Assembly (NCBI GenBank): GCA_037176705.1
Contig: CM073886.1
Coordinates: 11,864,501 to 11,928,500 of the forward strand
Direction: 5' to 3'
Origin: Molossus alvarezi
Taxonomy: Eukaryota > Chordata > Mammalia > Chiroptera > Molossidae
Length of the DNA stretch: 64,000 bases
The notes under the pieces are model-generated. The model was not told the origin of the DNA and searched no databases. It worked only from the letters and a program-made list of their open reading frames with translations. The stretch's first letter is position 1, and each line of letters starts with the position of its first letter. Shown here one piece after another: positions 45,371 through 57,719 of this stretch. The position numbers and the translations under genes are program-made.

Positions 45371-45582
45371 GCCCAGCTAGTGTGGCTCAGTGGTTGAGCA
45401 TCAACTCATGTACCAAGAGATTGCTGGTTCAATTCCCAGTCAGGGCAATGCCCAGATTGTGGGCCCAATCTCCAGTGTGGGGCATGCAGGAGGCGGCCAA
45501 TCGATGTTCCCTCTCATCGATGTTGCTATCTCTCTCCCTCTCCCTTCCTCTCTCTCTCATATCAATAAAGAAAAATTATTAA
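45371..45582 (+). mobile_element. VES-related SINE, older subfamily
   Basis: Head gcccagctagtgtggctcag, B-box-like GGTTCAATTCCC, short body, tail tatcaataaagaaaaatt. Near-duplicate flanks AAAAACACTATATGAT and AAAAACAGTATATAAT. Confidence 0.88.
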
Positions 45583-45794
45583 AAAACAGTATATAATAAA
45601 TTTACTTCCTAATGATTTTTGAGTAAACTACACTGACCACAATTTCAAAATCATTAATAATTCATGACTAAGGGCCATAAACACTATATAATCTCCACAG
45701 GCAGGAACCATGAATACTTGTTAGAGTTGAGGCTGAGAACATTTTTATCAGCTACGTGGAAAGTATCTACCGACCTGAAGCTTATAACCCTTCC

Positions 45795-45915
45795 AAAGCC
45801 TCAGTTCAAGATGCCTCTTCCAGGAAGTCTTCTCTCCCTCCTCCAGCACCCCGCGCTTTATCTGGGTCTCCTCTGTGGTGTCTGTCACTCTTCCCTTAGA
45901 TCTACACCTGCTGTG
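45795..45915 (+). repeat. L2-like fragment
   Basis: agcctcagttcaagatgcct, cttccaggaagtcttctctc and ctccagcaccccgcgcttta resemble the L2 3' region. Confidence 0.5.
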
Positions 45916-45960
45916 TCTGTGAGAGGGCTCAGAAGGCCTGAGAGCGGGACCCTCCAGTGG

Positions 45961-46002
45961 GATGTGGCACACAGGGACGCGCATGTGGCACGCAGGGACG
46001 CG
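45961..46002 (+). repeat. 21-bp tandem duplication
   Basis: ATGTGGCACACAGGGACGCGC is followed directly by the same unit with one substitution (CGCA for CACA context). Confidence 0.9.
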
Positions 46003-46139
46003 CCTGGGCTTCGAGCAGGGTTAGCCACTGCCTGCAACCACTGCCTCTCATTAGTGGCTGCACATCGCAGTCATGTGGGGGGACTAGAAAATTCTGATGT
46101 CTGGGTCACACTGCCAGAGACTCTGGTTTAACTGCTTTG

Positions 46140-47345
46140 GAAAGAGGCCCGGACATCAGGGTATATAAAGTGAGTCCGATGTGCAGCCACCTTTGTGAAC
46201 CTCTGCCACAAAGTGCTATGGGCCTGGCACAGTCCAGTGCTGACACCTGTCTGCTGTGGAGCAGCGCTGGGGGCAGGGAGGGCAGGCTGCAGGGCTCCAC
46301 TGAGAGGGGGCCCGTCCTCAATAACAGCCACTGCCCGTCGTTGCCTTGCAGGAATAAGGTTGTCATTCTCCATTTTTCTGAAGAAGCCAGAAGTCTGCAT
46401 TTTTATGTGAAATCTCCAGTTTTTAAATGTGGATGCCTAATTCTAAAAAATTGTAATAGAGTATGGGCCAAATAAAACACATTTTGGGGCTGAACTGGGC
46501 CTGGCAAGCTCACTGAGAGCAGCTGCCCATCCTTCCTTTGCTGGCCCATGACCACTCAGAGAAAACCCAGTCCCCACCCAGGACGGAAACCACATGCGCA
46601 CCAGCCAAGGTGTGAGCTGGCCTATGTAACCTCACCGCCCAAGGAACGCGACGTGTGGCCTCATCTACTTGTTTTAACCAGCATGTCTTTTTCTTGCCTT
46701 TCGAGAGGACATAGCTTGGTCGATACCTGGCATCCTGTGTAAGACACAGAGTGCCAGGAAGTGTAGATTACACAGACTGGGGGTGGGGGAGGGATGCAGA
46801 AAGAGCAGGTGGGTGGAAAAGGCCTGTTATAACATATCAGGATGAACATCTTGGCAGCTTGGTATTAACTTCTTTCTCTTGTTTTTCTAAGCAAGCAAAA
46901 GCCCTGTTGAGAGTCAGCACCCTCTTTTTCAGGGGGCCTGAAACCATCTTAAATATCTTTCCGGTTTAAAGTTGGATCTTGTTATAAACAACCCCATTCT
47001 CTGTTTTCTCTCACTTCAAGCACTTTTCAGAAGATGACTGTGATCTGAAATGCTCTCAAGCAACTGACATGATGGGCGTAGCCGGAAAGTGGCAATATAC
47101 TCCTGTTGCCAAGGAGAGAGAGTGGGGAGGAAAAGAGCATTTCCACTAGTTACCTGCCTCCCTGCTTCCTGGTTTCCCAACTAACTACTTAATGTGGATC
47201 AATGGGATGCTGTTATTCTGTAACCTAAGACTTTAGTTAGGTTTAAACACTTCATTTCTGGCGTAGGGGCCTGGTCCCCACCCTTGGTCACTTCACAGAG
47301 GGAGACCAGATGCCTGTGGGTCTGGGCTTACTTTACAATCAAGAA
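46140..47345. other. No recognisable feature
   Basis: Unique-looking sequence. The ORFs at 46128-46475 on both strands are GC-driven with no splice or family support. Confidence 0.35.
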
Positions 47346-47348
47346 TGT

Positions 47349-47458
47349 GACCCTGGACAGTTTGGCTCCGTGGTTAGAGCGCTGGACCACAGACTGAAGG
47401 GTCGCAAGTTGGAATCCAGGTCAGGGGCACATACCTGGGTTGCAGGTGTGATCCCCAA
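47349..47458 (+). mobile_element. VES SINE, 3' truncated
   Basis: Head gaccctggacagtttggctc to gttgcaggtgtgatcccc, then it stops and is followed by GTTAGTATAC-type short repeats (47459-47500) instead of the pyrimidine tract and tail. Confidence 0.85.
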
Positions 47459-47679
47459 GGTTAGTATACAAGTTAGTATATAATGTTAGTATACAAATGT
47501 TCGTGAATTTCAGAATTGAAGTTCTGAAGTGGGAGGTTTCAAGAATGGTTGATATTTATGATGAGCTATACACCTTCATACCCCTGCACCTATCTGCCAC
47601 TGCTGAGACTCAAATTTAAACTCCCATGAGCTTGAGACCTCTCAGAGATAACATGAATCCTTGCACCACTTCCCATCTC

Positions 47680-48010
47680 AGGCTCAATAATTCTGCAACT
47701 TTCCTATTCATGTCTCTGCAACTCTGACCACGCCATTTCCTTGGCCTGGAAAACTCCTACTCATCCTTTAGAAGGCAGCCTACACGTCGGCTTCTCTGCA
47801 CAGCCTTTCTTGATAATCACTAACAGAGTTAGGTGACCCCTTTTCTGTATTGAGATTCTGCTTTCTTTGTCCTTTTCTCACAATACTGACGCTTTCTCAC
47901 ACTGTGTTGTAATGATCTGGTGCACATCCCTTCCAATATACTGCGCACACCCTGAGATCAAGACCGTCCCACCCACGCCTTAGTCCCAGCCCTGGTGCCT
48001 GGCACAGAGC
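47680..48010 (+). repeat. L2 LINE, 3' portion
   Basis: ttccttggcctggaaaactc, tcatcctttagaaggcagcc and the terminal ccctggtgcctggcacagag are L2 landmarks. Confidence 0.7.
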
Positions 48011-48012
48011 AG

Positions 48013-48485
48013 ATGGGCTCGGAGTGGGAGTTTTCAAGAATGGTCACAATATTTTGTAGATTTCCCATCAAGAAGTAAGACCTATTTCCCCATCCCCTTG
48101 AATCTGGGCTAACCTTGTGACTTGCTTTAAAGAACAGAAAGTGGCAGAAGCGACACCTGCCAGTTCTGAGCCTAGGACTCAAGAGGTCCCACAGCTTCCA
48201 CTCCCAAAATTTTGAAGCTTTGAACCTCCATGAGGCTGGCTTGCTGGAGGGTGAGAACACTGGGGAACAACTAAAACATTCTGATACTCAGTCAGCCCCT
48301 AGATGACAGCAATTAACTACAAATGCATACATGAGCCCAGCCGAGGTCAGCAGAGCCTGGCCATCAGCAGACCTGCCCAGAAAAGACTAGCTCAAATCAC
48401 TGACCCACAGAATGGTCAACTAAATGCATGGTTGTTTTAAGTCATGGTGATCTGTTACACAGACAAAGCTAACGGATACATTCAG
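48013..48485 (+). repeat. MLT1-like (MaLR) LTR
   Basis: Characteristic phrases in order: cccatcaagaagtaagacct, gaatctgggctaaccttgtg, acttgctttaaagaacagaa, ctgagcctaggactcaagag, ending tggttgttttaagtcatggt and ctgttacacagacaaagcta. No internal region, so probably a solo LTR. Subfamily not assigned. Confidence 0.65.
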
Positions 48486-48489
48486 CAAC

Positions 48490-50160
48490 AGATTATTGCT
48501 ACAAGTGAACTATCATTTAGTCGATCAAGCTTGGGAGTCAGAAAGGAGATCCAGGAATACTTAATCACCAGCCTGCTCCCTCAGGTCCCTTCAAACAGCT
48601 GCCTCCCCCCAGCCCTTGCCAGCCAAACATTTACCTCCTTTTTTTCCCGAGAGCAGGACCGGCTTCTCTCCACCTTTCGCAGAGTCTGACCTGTAGCAGT
48701 TCAAAAACAGAACCAGAGATTAAAGCTGTTTTAAAACAGCTAGCTTATCACCACAAAAGCTTTTTATTTGCAAACTGGATAGAGGGGACCAAAATGACTT
48801 TAAGAAAATGTAGCCTATTATTATAATGGGAAAATGGAATACTCTTGAAATAAACCAACAGCAAGGAAATGGTAATTCATACACTCACGTGATTTGACTT
48901 TAATGAACAAAGCCTCAGCTCTTTAATCTGGAACATTATCTGCACTCTGCAAGGGCCGGCAGACTCTAGCTTTCCCAGCTAAATTGCATTTTTATTAAAT
49001 TGTTTGGATTATATAAAATGTGCCCCACTGTGCATACACATACCCTCTGATGAGTGCGTCCCAATGCGCTGCACCCACCCCCAAACTCGGACACAGGTGA
49101 TGGTACCGATGTGAATTAGGGGGAATCACCTGCATTTCACATAATGGGCAATTTCAGAGAGAATTGTTGCTTTTCTCAGAAAACTAGAAGACTAACATTT
49201 GAAGGCATGCATAAATTCAACAGATCAACATCAGAATGCTTAAATATGCTATTGTAAATGCGGTGTCCAGAACTTTTCTGGGAGTGTCCATTACAAAATA
49301 ATTCCTTGATGAAAAATTAATGGAAAATGATAGTCACTGCACATTGTCAAGGCGTCTCCCAAACTGTCCAACTTCACTTTCAAGTGGCTATTTGTGAGAA
49401 TGCCACAACCACAGGTCCCATCAGCCAAGAGCCCTCAGAAGGCAAGAGCAAAAGAGCTTAGTGATGACTTATTGACAGACAAGAGGTGGGGATCGCGTCT
49501 CAGAGGAAAGACATGGTCACTTCCAATGGGTCTACACATGACTGGGGCATGATAAGGGTGGGGCCCACAGCTGGCAATAAAGCAACAAGTGGAGGGACAT
49601 TGCTCTTCCTAAAAAGGTGAAAATAAGGGAAGAGCAAAAGCCCAAAGATGAACCTCTGGCCAAACTTTGGGACCAATATATAAAAAGATTTAGAAAGGAC
49701 ACCTGGAGAATTCAAAGGAGACATGGATTAGACAGTATCAGACACCTTTTGGGTTATCTGTTCAGCCATAATGACACCCTAAACTGCACCCTTCTCTCTT
49801 CCTCTCCTCCCTATCCCCAGGGTGGGCCCCTGACCCAGCTGCATCCCATCAGAATCCCAGCCTCAGGAATTTGAAAATGGTTCTGAGAGACAGAGAGGTT
49901 AAAAAGGCCAGAGCAGGATTATCTCTGTGTGAGCTTTGACGCTGTGACCAGCCAGCCATGTGCCCTGGGGACAGCAGAGAATGACAAGACAGAATGGATT
50001 TATCTGAAACTGACTGCCTTTGTGTTCCACAGACACCCACTTAGCTTATTCTGTGTGTGCTTTCTTTCCTTTTTTTATTCTTTCTTTTTTTGCCTTAAGA
50101 CAAAGAACCCAGGATTTAGAGATGAGAAAGAGGCCCGGAAAATGTACCACTGAGGTGCAG
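48490..50160. other. No recognisable feature
   Basis: AT-rich to about 49450, then mixed. I see no exon, and no repeat I can name with confidence. Confidence 0.35.
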
Positions 50161-50164
50161 GATG

Positions 50165-50283
50165 TCAACAGTTGGGAGGTTGTACATGCGTGAGGACAAG
50201 CGGTATGAGAACTCTCTGTACTTTCTACTCAATTTTGCTATGAACCTAAAACTGCTCTGAAAAATAAAGTTTATCAATTTTTA
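50165..50283 (+). repeat. Old L1 (L1M-type) 3' end
   Basis: gagaactctctgtactttct, caattttgctatgaacctaa, actgctctgaaaaataaagt: a recognisable old L1 3'UTR terminus. Confidence 0.75.
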
Positions 50284-50289
50284 TTTTTA

Positions 50290-52840
50290 AAGAACCCAGG
50301 GTATAGCGATCAGGATGAGACAGGCTAGAAAGCCAGAACAAGGAGAACAGAGAAACTGAGACACACAGCTAAACAGCAGTTTACAGCTATACAGAAAATC
50401 TAGATGCCAAGCAATTTGTAGCCATCTAGTACATCTCACCTTTTTTAAAACCAAGGACACTTAAGAATAAATGGTTTGCACTTTTCCTTCGCAACCAGAG
50501 GGTAAACAGCTTAAATCACTCTGCTCAGGGAGATAGACAGCAGAAATCCAATTAGTGCCATTTGCCAACCATACCCAAGGACAGATGAAGTTAAGAGAAC
50601 AAATTTCATTTTGGTACATCAGCATAAAACCGATGAATATTTGAATTGAGATCCTCCCCTAAGACCTCCCATAAACGCCCAGCTTTTAAAACTCTTCAAA
50701 ACGAAGGTCCAGCGCGCACTCTCCCTGCCCAGGAGCATACCGCGCCTCCTCCCCCCTCCCTTCTTCCCCTACAGGCATACATCTCTTAAACTCTTAGGGG
50801 CCCCATGGGGCTTGCAACCAGGGCAACCAGCAGCAGCCGTTGGTCCTGGACAAACCCCCTGAACTTGTCCCCAAGGCCCCTTTTCTCTGACTTCTTAGTG
50901 AGCCAAAGCAGCCCAGCCTCGGCTCATTTCCCCACCTAGTCCCTCTCCTGTTGCTTCTTCTATCCTAGGCCCCTCCTTGTTTCTCTGTCCCCAGTTTTAA
51001 TAGATGATCTCTAAATTCACCTGGACTTGTGCTGTGAAATTTTTCCTGCGTGAAGTCAAGAACCCACACACAACCGGCTGGCCCTGAGCAGACCCGCAAG
51101 GGCTAGGTCCCCTTTCCAGTAACAAGGTGATCTGAGTTGTTAGGCCAATGTTATTCTGACCTCCTGACCCTGAGACGCTGGGGCAGGGGCCAGGGTGTTC
51201 CCACAAATCCTTGTTTGTCTACACCTGCTCTGGCTGTCAGTGGAGGGGCACACAAGGTAATATATGCCATGTAATGAAGAGTCAGGAGCTAGGAGATGGA
51301 CCTGAAGCTGGAACAGGATTGAATGGGCTGGAGGCCAGGGGACAAACAAAGACATTTTTAGTAATGGAAGTAGTTCTGAGGCAAGTAAGATGCCAACACG
51401 GCCAAGTAGGGCCCAGAACAAGGATAGGTAGCAGGAGGGAAGCAGAGCTAGGCCAGGGTGAGCATGGCAGACCCCAGAGTCTAGCTGAGGCCCTTCCTAT
51501 GCTGGCCAGACACACACCTGGGGATCTGGTCCAGTGGACAGCTAACCAGTTAGGGCCCCCTGGACAAGTCACAGGATCCAACAAGATCTCTCTGGACCAT
51601 AATTTCTTCCCTTTCTTTAAAAAAAATGTAGGCTGAATCACCTCCGGGTTTGCTTTTCTTCTATAAAATTCTGTTATACCAATAAGGAACAGAAAGAAAA
51701 GGACAAAAAAAAAAAAAAAACATTAAGCTGGGCCATAAAAACAAAATATTAATACAAAAAACATAGAGCTTAACTACTGAAATATGAAAGAAAATCTCTC
51801 TACTGGAGTTAATTAGAAGCTTCTTTATTTCGTTAAATTAGAAAATAATGTGCTTATTTTCCAATGAAGATAATTCGCTCTAATTACACGCATTTGTTAT
51901 CTAATGCCCCTGTCCTCACACCACTGAGCCCTTCTCTCCTCCAGGTAACTTAATGTGGAGACAGCTCCTTCTTGCCAAGGATGGAAGGAACCCAATTACA
52001 CCATGCCTGTCTACTGCACCTAGCTCTTCTGAGAATCTTCCTACCTTGATCTCATTTTATTCTCACAATTCAGGGAGGGAGGTGGAAGGAGAACATTAAC
52101 ATATATGCTGCTTCCAAAATTAAGGGGATGTTCCTCTGCATTTTGCAAGGTGACCTGCCAGATTCGGCCATGAAACAATAAATAAGGCCAAATGTAAATG
52201 ATACCTGTCTACCTCACTTTTTAAAACAGATGTGTGCCTGGGGAAACAATAAAAAGAAGGGAATGCACTGAGTTTTTTAAACTATAATATCATTCTCCCA
52301 CTTAGATTTCAGAGAGATTTTCTCTGCACTTATTTTCAATGGTAAGAAACTGACACTGAGTTTTACTTTGCTCTAGATGCAGATAATAATATTCATTGCT
52401 ACCATTCAGAGGGGAGTTGTATCTTCCTTGGATGTTAGCTTCTGAAGTCAACAGGCAAGGGAAAATCAGCACCAAAATCACCCCTGGAAAGGAGCCTTAA
52501 ACCTCCTGCAAAGCACAGTCTCCAGGACACAGCCTTGCATACCCACTGCTGCAGACTGATATGCATGTATAATATATGATGTATATGGAAATAGATGCTA
52601 CATGATAAACATACATATGCAAAATATCATTTGATGGTATTTCTAATTAAACTATTCATATTGTAATTACTCTATTTTTCTTCTTGGGGTTGGAGGAGAG
52701 TGGTAGGGGAGGGGACAAGAGCGAGGGCATGGAGTTCATGAAAGTTAAATGCTTGGTTGCTGCGGCTCCACTGTACTGGACACCTAATGTGCGCCAGGTC
52801 TATACACAGGCTTCATTTCTCACATCCTCAACAACCACTC
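50290..52840. other. No recognisable feature
   Basis: About 2.5 kb with no supported gene or repeat apart from a poly-A run at 51702-51721. An AT-rich block (51680-52440) looks unique and could be conserved non-coding DNA, but this cannot be judged from one sequence. Confidence 0.35.
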
Positions 52841-52847
52841 CTTGAGA

Positions 52848-53075
52848 TCAGGGGTCAATTACCTTTTTCTGTAAAGAGCCAGGTATTTTTTAGTTTATAG
52901 GACATAAGATCTCAGGTACAACTACTCAACTCTGTCACTGCAGTGTGAAAGCAGCCATAGACACTATGTAAACAAATGGGTGTGGTTGCGTTCCAGTAAA
53001 ACTTTATTCACAAAAACAGGCAGCAGGCTAGATTTGGCCCAGAGGCTGGAGTTAGCTGACTCTTGCTTTGAGGGG
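52848..53075 (+). mobile_element. MER5A-like hAT MITE
   Basis: caggggtcaattacctttttctg start, ctactcaactctgtcactgc, gtgtgaaagcagccatagac, gtaaaactttattcacaaaa and gcaggctagatttggcccag match MER5A in order. Confidence 0.8.
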
Positions 53076-53088
53076 TGGGAAATGTCCA

Positions 53089-53263
53089 GCCCGCAGGCCA
53101 TATAAGGCCTTCAAAATCAATAGTAGCTAACATCACACACCTCAACAAATTAGCCTGACCAAATACAGCAGGCTAATTTTTAAGTCGATAATTTTGTATG
53201 GCCCGCAAATGATGTTATAAATATCCAAATGGCCCTTGGCAGAAAAAAGGTTCCCCACCCCTG
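53089..53263 (+). mobile_element. hAT-Charlie-type MITE
   Basis: Inverted ends GAGGGGTGGGAAAT and GGTTCCCCACCCCTG (about 13 of 15 bases complementary), with an internal atttttaagtcgataatttt and ggcccgcaaatgatgttata. Directly follows the MER5A-like copy. Confidence 0.65.
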
Positions 53264-53439
53264 TGGACAGTATTATTCCCATTGCTACAAACCAGTGACG
53301 AAATCAGAAACAAAATGAGGGTGAGTGATTGAGCTGCTTGCTCAAGGTCACAAAAACGTAGCTTGTTAAGGTAGGGCTCAGTGTGCTCCTAATCACCATC
53401 ATCACGATCACGTCCTCGGCATCACTGTCATCACCACCA

Positions 53440-53660
53440 CTACCACGGAAGCTCATACTGTGTGCCTTGCACTGAGCTCCAGGCTAAGTACATACAACAA
53501 TGCATTTACTCTTCACAGCTACCCTATGAAATAGGTACCACTGTATTATCACCCCACTTATCAGAGGAGGGCATGGAGCCCCAAAGAGGTTAGGAAACTT
53601 GTCCAGAATCACACAGCTAGTGAGCAGAGAAGCCTTGATTTGAATCTGGGCAGTGAGACT
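53440..53660 (-). repeat. MIR SINE
   Basis: Near full-length reverse MIR: atactgtgtgccttgcactg, cttcacagctaccctatgaa, gaatcacacagctagtgagc, tttgaatctgggcagtgaga. Confidence 0.9.
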
Positions 53661-54189
53661 CCAGGGCCTGCATGGCAATCCACTACGCTACACTGCCCCC
53701 CAGCCAGAGCTTTAAAGACAAGTACAAGAAGGCCAGAATGTGCTGGGGAGGGAGTTTAAGGAATTCTTGTGGCACAGATTTTTCATGTACTTTGGACCGC
53801 TAAAGAAATGAATAAGAAGAAAATGATTCCTTAAGGGTAAAGGAAGCTGGAATTCCTTACTAGCCAGATAAATGCCATTAAATGCCGAATGTGGAAAGGC
53901 AAACTTGGCAGTCAAAACTCACTCCCATCTCCTCAGGTGAAATGCTCAGCCTTGGCAGGCAGGGTTGGGCTTTGGAGAACGAAGGTGCGTCGTCGTGGAA
54001 ATCCTGTAGGCAAAGAGGGCCCCTGCAGGGACCTCCCCATCACAAAGGAGTGTTGAACAAAGAATTTGTTTCTCCCCAGTGGGGTGATGGTGCTTCCATT
54101 CGGTTACTAAGCTTACTTCTTCTGCTGTCCAGATATGAGATCACATTGCTCTCATTCTATATATCTATGTGATTTAATTTAAATGGCAA

Positions 54190-54790
54190 ATATCCCACTG
54201 AGATACCACTTTCTCTCACCTATTTGACTGGCAAAAATCCAGAGGCTTGACAATATACTGTTGGCAAGAGCTGGGAAACAGGCACTTTTGAGCACTGCTG
54301 GGAGGAGTACAAAATGACACAGCCCCTTTAGGGGATATTTTGGTGATTTCCTCAAAGGACAAAAGCATTTTCCCTTTGAGCTAGCAACATCACTTCTAGG
54401 AATCTACCATGAAGAGACACCTCCACAAACAGGAAACAAATGCACACACATGGTATTCACTGTATCATCATTTACAATAGCAAATATTAGCAATAACCCA
54501 TAAGTCTAAGAGTAGAAAATGGCTGAACAAATATGGTGAATCCACACAACAGAACGGTATTCTGCTGGGCCCACACAGGCACCAACTGGCAGGTGGAAAA
54601 GGAGCCAGGACCAACGGCTCTGCCATCGCCCTTAGGTGTAGGCAAGCTCCTTATAGATCTTATAGATGGCCATATGTTAAGTGAAAAATATCAAGGGGCG
54701 TAAAGTATATGTAGCATGCAATTCTTCTCTAAGAAAGAGGGAAAATAAGAATGTATATTCATATTGGTTTTAGTGGTACAGAGAACCACC
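54190..54790 (+). repeat. Old L1 fragment, ORF2 3' end and 3'UTR
   Basis: cactgagataccactttctc, ggcaagagctgggaaacagg, gcaacatcacttctaggaat, ttacaatagcaaatattagc follow L1 ORF2 3' order. Highly diverged. Confidence 0.7.
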
Positions 54791-54821
54791 TAGAAGATAC
54801 ATGCACAGGAGGAACTCTCTT

Positions 54822-55062
54822 GCCCTGGCCAGTTTGGCTCAGCAGTTAGAGCGTTGGACTGGGATCAAAGAGTTATGGGTTCAATTCCCAGTCAAGGACA
54901 CATACCTTGGTTGCAGGTTCAATCCCCTGCCCCAGTTGGGGTTGTGCAGGAGGCAACCAATCGATGTGTCTCTTTCACATTGATATTCCTCTCTTTTCCT
55001 CCATCCCTCCCACTCTATCTAAAAATCAATGGAAAATATCATTGGATGAGGATTAAAAACAA
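54822..55062 (+). mobile_element. VES SINE
   Basis: Head gccctggccagtttggctca, B-box-like GGTTCAATTCCC, tail tcattggatgaggatta, followed by an (AAAC)n run. Confidence 0.9.
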
Positions 55063-55205
55063 ACAACAAACAAACAAACAGAGCCATCTCTCAATGTATA
55101 TTCTTTATATTGCTTTCATTTTTCAGTAATTTATTTGGATCTATTTCCTATTCAAGAAACTAAAATAAACTTAAAATATTAAATGTCCAAAGGCTGATTA
55201 AACAT

Positions 55206-55448
55206 TTTTTTTTTTATCCTCACCTGAAGACATTTCTTCATTTTTTGTTCACATAGAGTGGGAGAGAGAGAGAGGAAGAGAGAGAGAAACATCGACGTGG
55301 AAGGTACACATCGAGTGGCTGCCACCCACACGACCAACCAGGGCCGGGGACAAACTGCAACCGAGGCACGCGCCCTTAGCGGGAACCGAACCCGGGTCTC
55401 TCTGGACCGCAGGCTAATGCTCTAACCACTGAGCAAAACCGGCCAGGG
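55206..55448 (-). mobile_element. VES SINE
   Basis: Complete reverse copy (tatcctcacctgaagacatt ... gagcaaaaccggccagggc). Flanked by CTGATT on both sides (55194-55199, 55449-55454). Confidence 0.92.
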
Positions 55449-55455
55449 CTGATTC

Positions 55456-56330
55456 AGCTTTTAAAAGGATAGAACATAATGAGAAATGCTGCAGGCCTTC
55501 CCATCTGAGGTCTGAGAGGGGGTGGTCTGTGGGAGGAAGATGAAGTAGCCTCCATGAACCTTGGGATCCCAAAGCTTGCCAGAAAGAGAACACAACATTT
55601 TCAGAGAACAAACTACCTTCTTTTAAGAGATCAATCTGTAATGCATGAAAGATAAGAATAAAATGACAAAATGGTTTCAGGAAACAATTTCTTAGCTAAG
55701 CCAACAGGCTACTGGTGACCTGCTCATTTATTTTAGGGCAAAGATTTTACGAAACAGCTAGACGGGATAAGAAATAAAAAAGGAAAAAAAGAGAAGGGAA
55801 AGGAAAATCAAGACCTATTCTAACGGGTTGTCTGGAAATCATGGTTTCCTAGAGCTTCCTGAGCACCCACCACTGCAGGTTCTGCCCCAACTAATAGCTC
55901 TTGGGATTCCCTATCATGTGCAACAACAAAGCCACCCACAGTCACAGAGCAAGGGAGGAGGAGAACTTGGGTTGGCAATGAGTCAGTCTCCTGCTAATAC
56001 AGTGTCCACTATACCCTGCTGTCTGCCTGCTGCCTGGACACCCTTCCCCCACCCCGACAAACCTTCAGCCCCATCCCAGCTCCCTGGACTTTGATCCGGA
56101 CTTTGACCTACAGCCCTTGCAAAGACAAGTATGGCACAGTAAAAGGGGGCAGGGTGGCACAGGGCAGCCAGGAAAGACCTGGCCAGCCTAATAATGAGTC
56201 ACTATTTGACTCCAGCTGCAGGTTCTCATGCAGGAATGTGGGCTCAGGTTTGTTGGGTTAGATTTTTCCAGAGAAGTCCAGTTTTATGAGAAAACGTCTA
56301 ATTTTTTCTAAATGGAAAGTTGTTTTGTTT
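55456..56330. other. No recognisable feature
   Basis: Unique-looking sequence with a purine-rich block at 55770-55810. No exon or repeat recognised. Confidence 0.35.
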
Positions 56331-56337
56331 TTGTACT

Positions 56338-56532
56338 TTTTAAAAATCGATTTTTAGGGAAGAGAGAGAAAAACATCAATGTGAGAGTGGAACACTGATT
56401 GGCTGCCTCCTGCACGCCCCCTACTGGGACTGGGTCCGAAACCCAGGCATGTACCTCGACCCAGGAATCAAACCGGAGACCCTTCAGTGCACTGGACGAT
56501 GCCCAAATAACTGAGCCACACCAACCAGAGCA
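56338..56532 (-). mobile_element. VES-related SINE, older subfamily
   Basis: Reverse copy: ggctgcctcctgcacgcccc, ggaatcaaaccggagaccct, ctgagccacaccaaccagag. Diverged. Confidence 0.8.
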
Positions 56533-56589
56533 AAGCTTCTAATTTTTACTTTATTTTATTTTAGTTTCATCTTTTAATTGTTTATTTAC

Positions 56590-56700
56590 GTATTTATTTT
56601 TAAACTTATTTTTATTGTTGATATATTACAGATGTCCCCCATTGAACCCCTCCTCCCTGATCCCACTGCCATCCTGCCTTCCACACAATTTTTAAATGCT
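56590..56700 (-). mobile_element. L1/HAL1-type 3' end, 5' truncated
   Basis: acttatttttattgttgatatattacagatgt followed by cccccattgaacccctcctc matches the 3'UTR ends at 26960-27050 and 33275-33365. Only about 100 bp remain, as expected for a heavily 5'-truncated insertion. Confidence 0.8.
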
Positions 56701-56820
56701 GACAAGTAATAAAAAAAAAAGTTAAGCTCTGCACAATCCCAACAAAACAGGCCTCTAGTTTCCAACCTAAGACGTAACTAGGCAGAAGACTGGAAAATCT
56801 CTGGTTCTTCCCATTATTTC

Positions 56821-57056
56821 CTTTTTTACTCCTCACCCGAGGACATTTTGTTCAGATAGAGTGGGAGGGGCGGGGAGAGAGAGAGAGAGAGAGAAACATC
56901 GATGTGAAAGGGACACATCGAGTGGCCACCACCCACACGACCAACCAGGGCTGGGGACAAACTGCAACTGAGGTATGTGCCCTTAGTAAGAACCGAACCC
57001 GGGTCTCTCTGGACTGCAGGCCGATGCCCTAACTGCTGAGCAAAACTGGCCAGGGC
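56821..57056 (-). mobile_element. VES SINE
   Basis: Complete reverse copy with a small deletion in the tail region. Perfect 12-bp TSD TCCCATTATTTC at 56809-56820 and 57057-57068. Confidence 0.93.
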
Positions 57057-57514
57057 TCCCATTATTTCTCTATCTCAATGTCATGGACCCTTCATTGTGG
57101 TGGCGGAGCTCTTTAAGGAAATCATTAGACAAAGAGCATGACTGTTTGGAAGTCAGGTAAACGCTGGCTCTAAGACACATTCTCCTTTTCAAATTCCCCA
57201 CGTGAACCTCCAGGCTGGTTCTGGGTCTTTAAATTACTTCTGTCTTCTGAAAGCCTGGAACAATATCCCTGCCACTCTTCCTTTGCATTTCCTGTGCAAC
57301 TCGAATTCCCTGAGCCCAGTTTACTGCCAAATTACCTGAGATAAACAAGTCATGCTAAGATCCTCTTTTCCTTTCCAAACCTAAACAACAGCTGGCAGCT
57401 GGAAATGGTTATTTATAACCTGCACACCAATACCTGCATTTGCTTGGTTTAGAAATACTTAGCCGCACATTCTTTGGCCGGCCTTACAGATGAGCACCTG
57501 GGGACAATGCTGTG

Positions 57515-57690
57515 CGGTGGCCAGAGCATAGGCTTCGGGGTCAGCCTGTCTAGCTTGGCCACTCATTACCTGTTTGGGAATCCTAACTGTCCCCATTCCA
57601 TTACAGTCCATTGTCAGGGATAAGACAGTACATGTGAAACACTTGGAATAGGGTCCTGTTCACAGTAAGCACTTAGCACTTAGTAGTTCC
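57515..57690 (+). repeat. MIR SINE
   Basis: Direct MIR: agagcataggcttcggggtc, ggccactcattacctgtttg, agtacatgtgaaacacttgg, gttcacagtaagcactta. Confidence 0.7.
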
Positions 57691-57719
57691 CTCACCCAGA
57701 AACAGCTGTCTGTTCGTGG

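Noticed and set aside
51702..51721. Poly-A run as the tail of a processed pseudogene
   Set aside because: No cDNA-like sequence precedes it and no TSD is visible.
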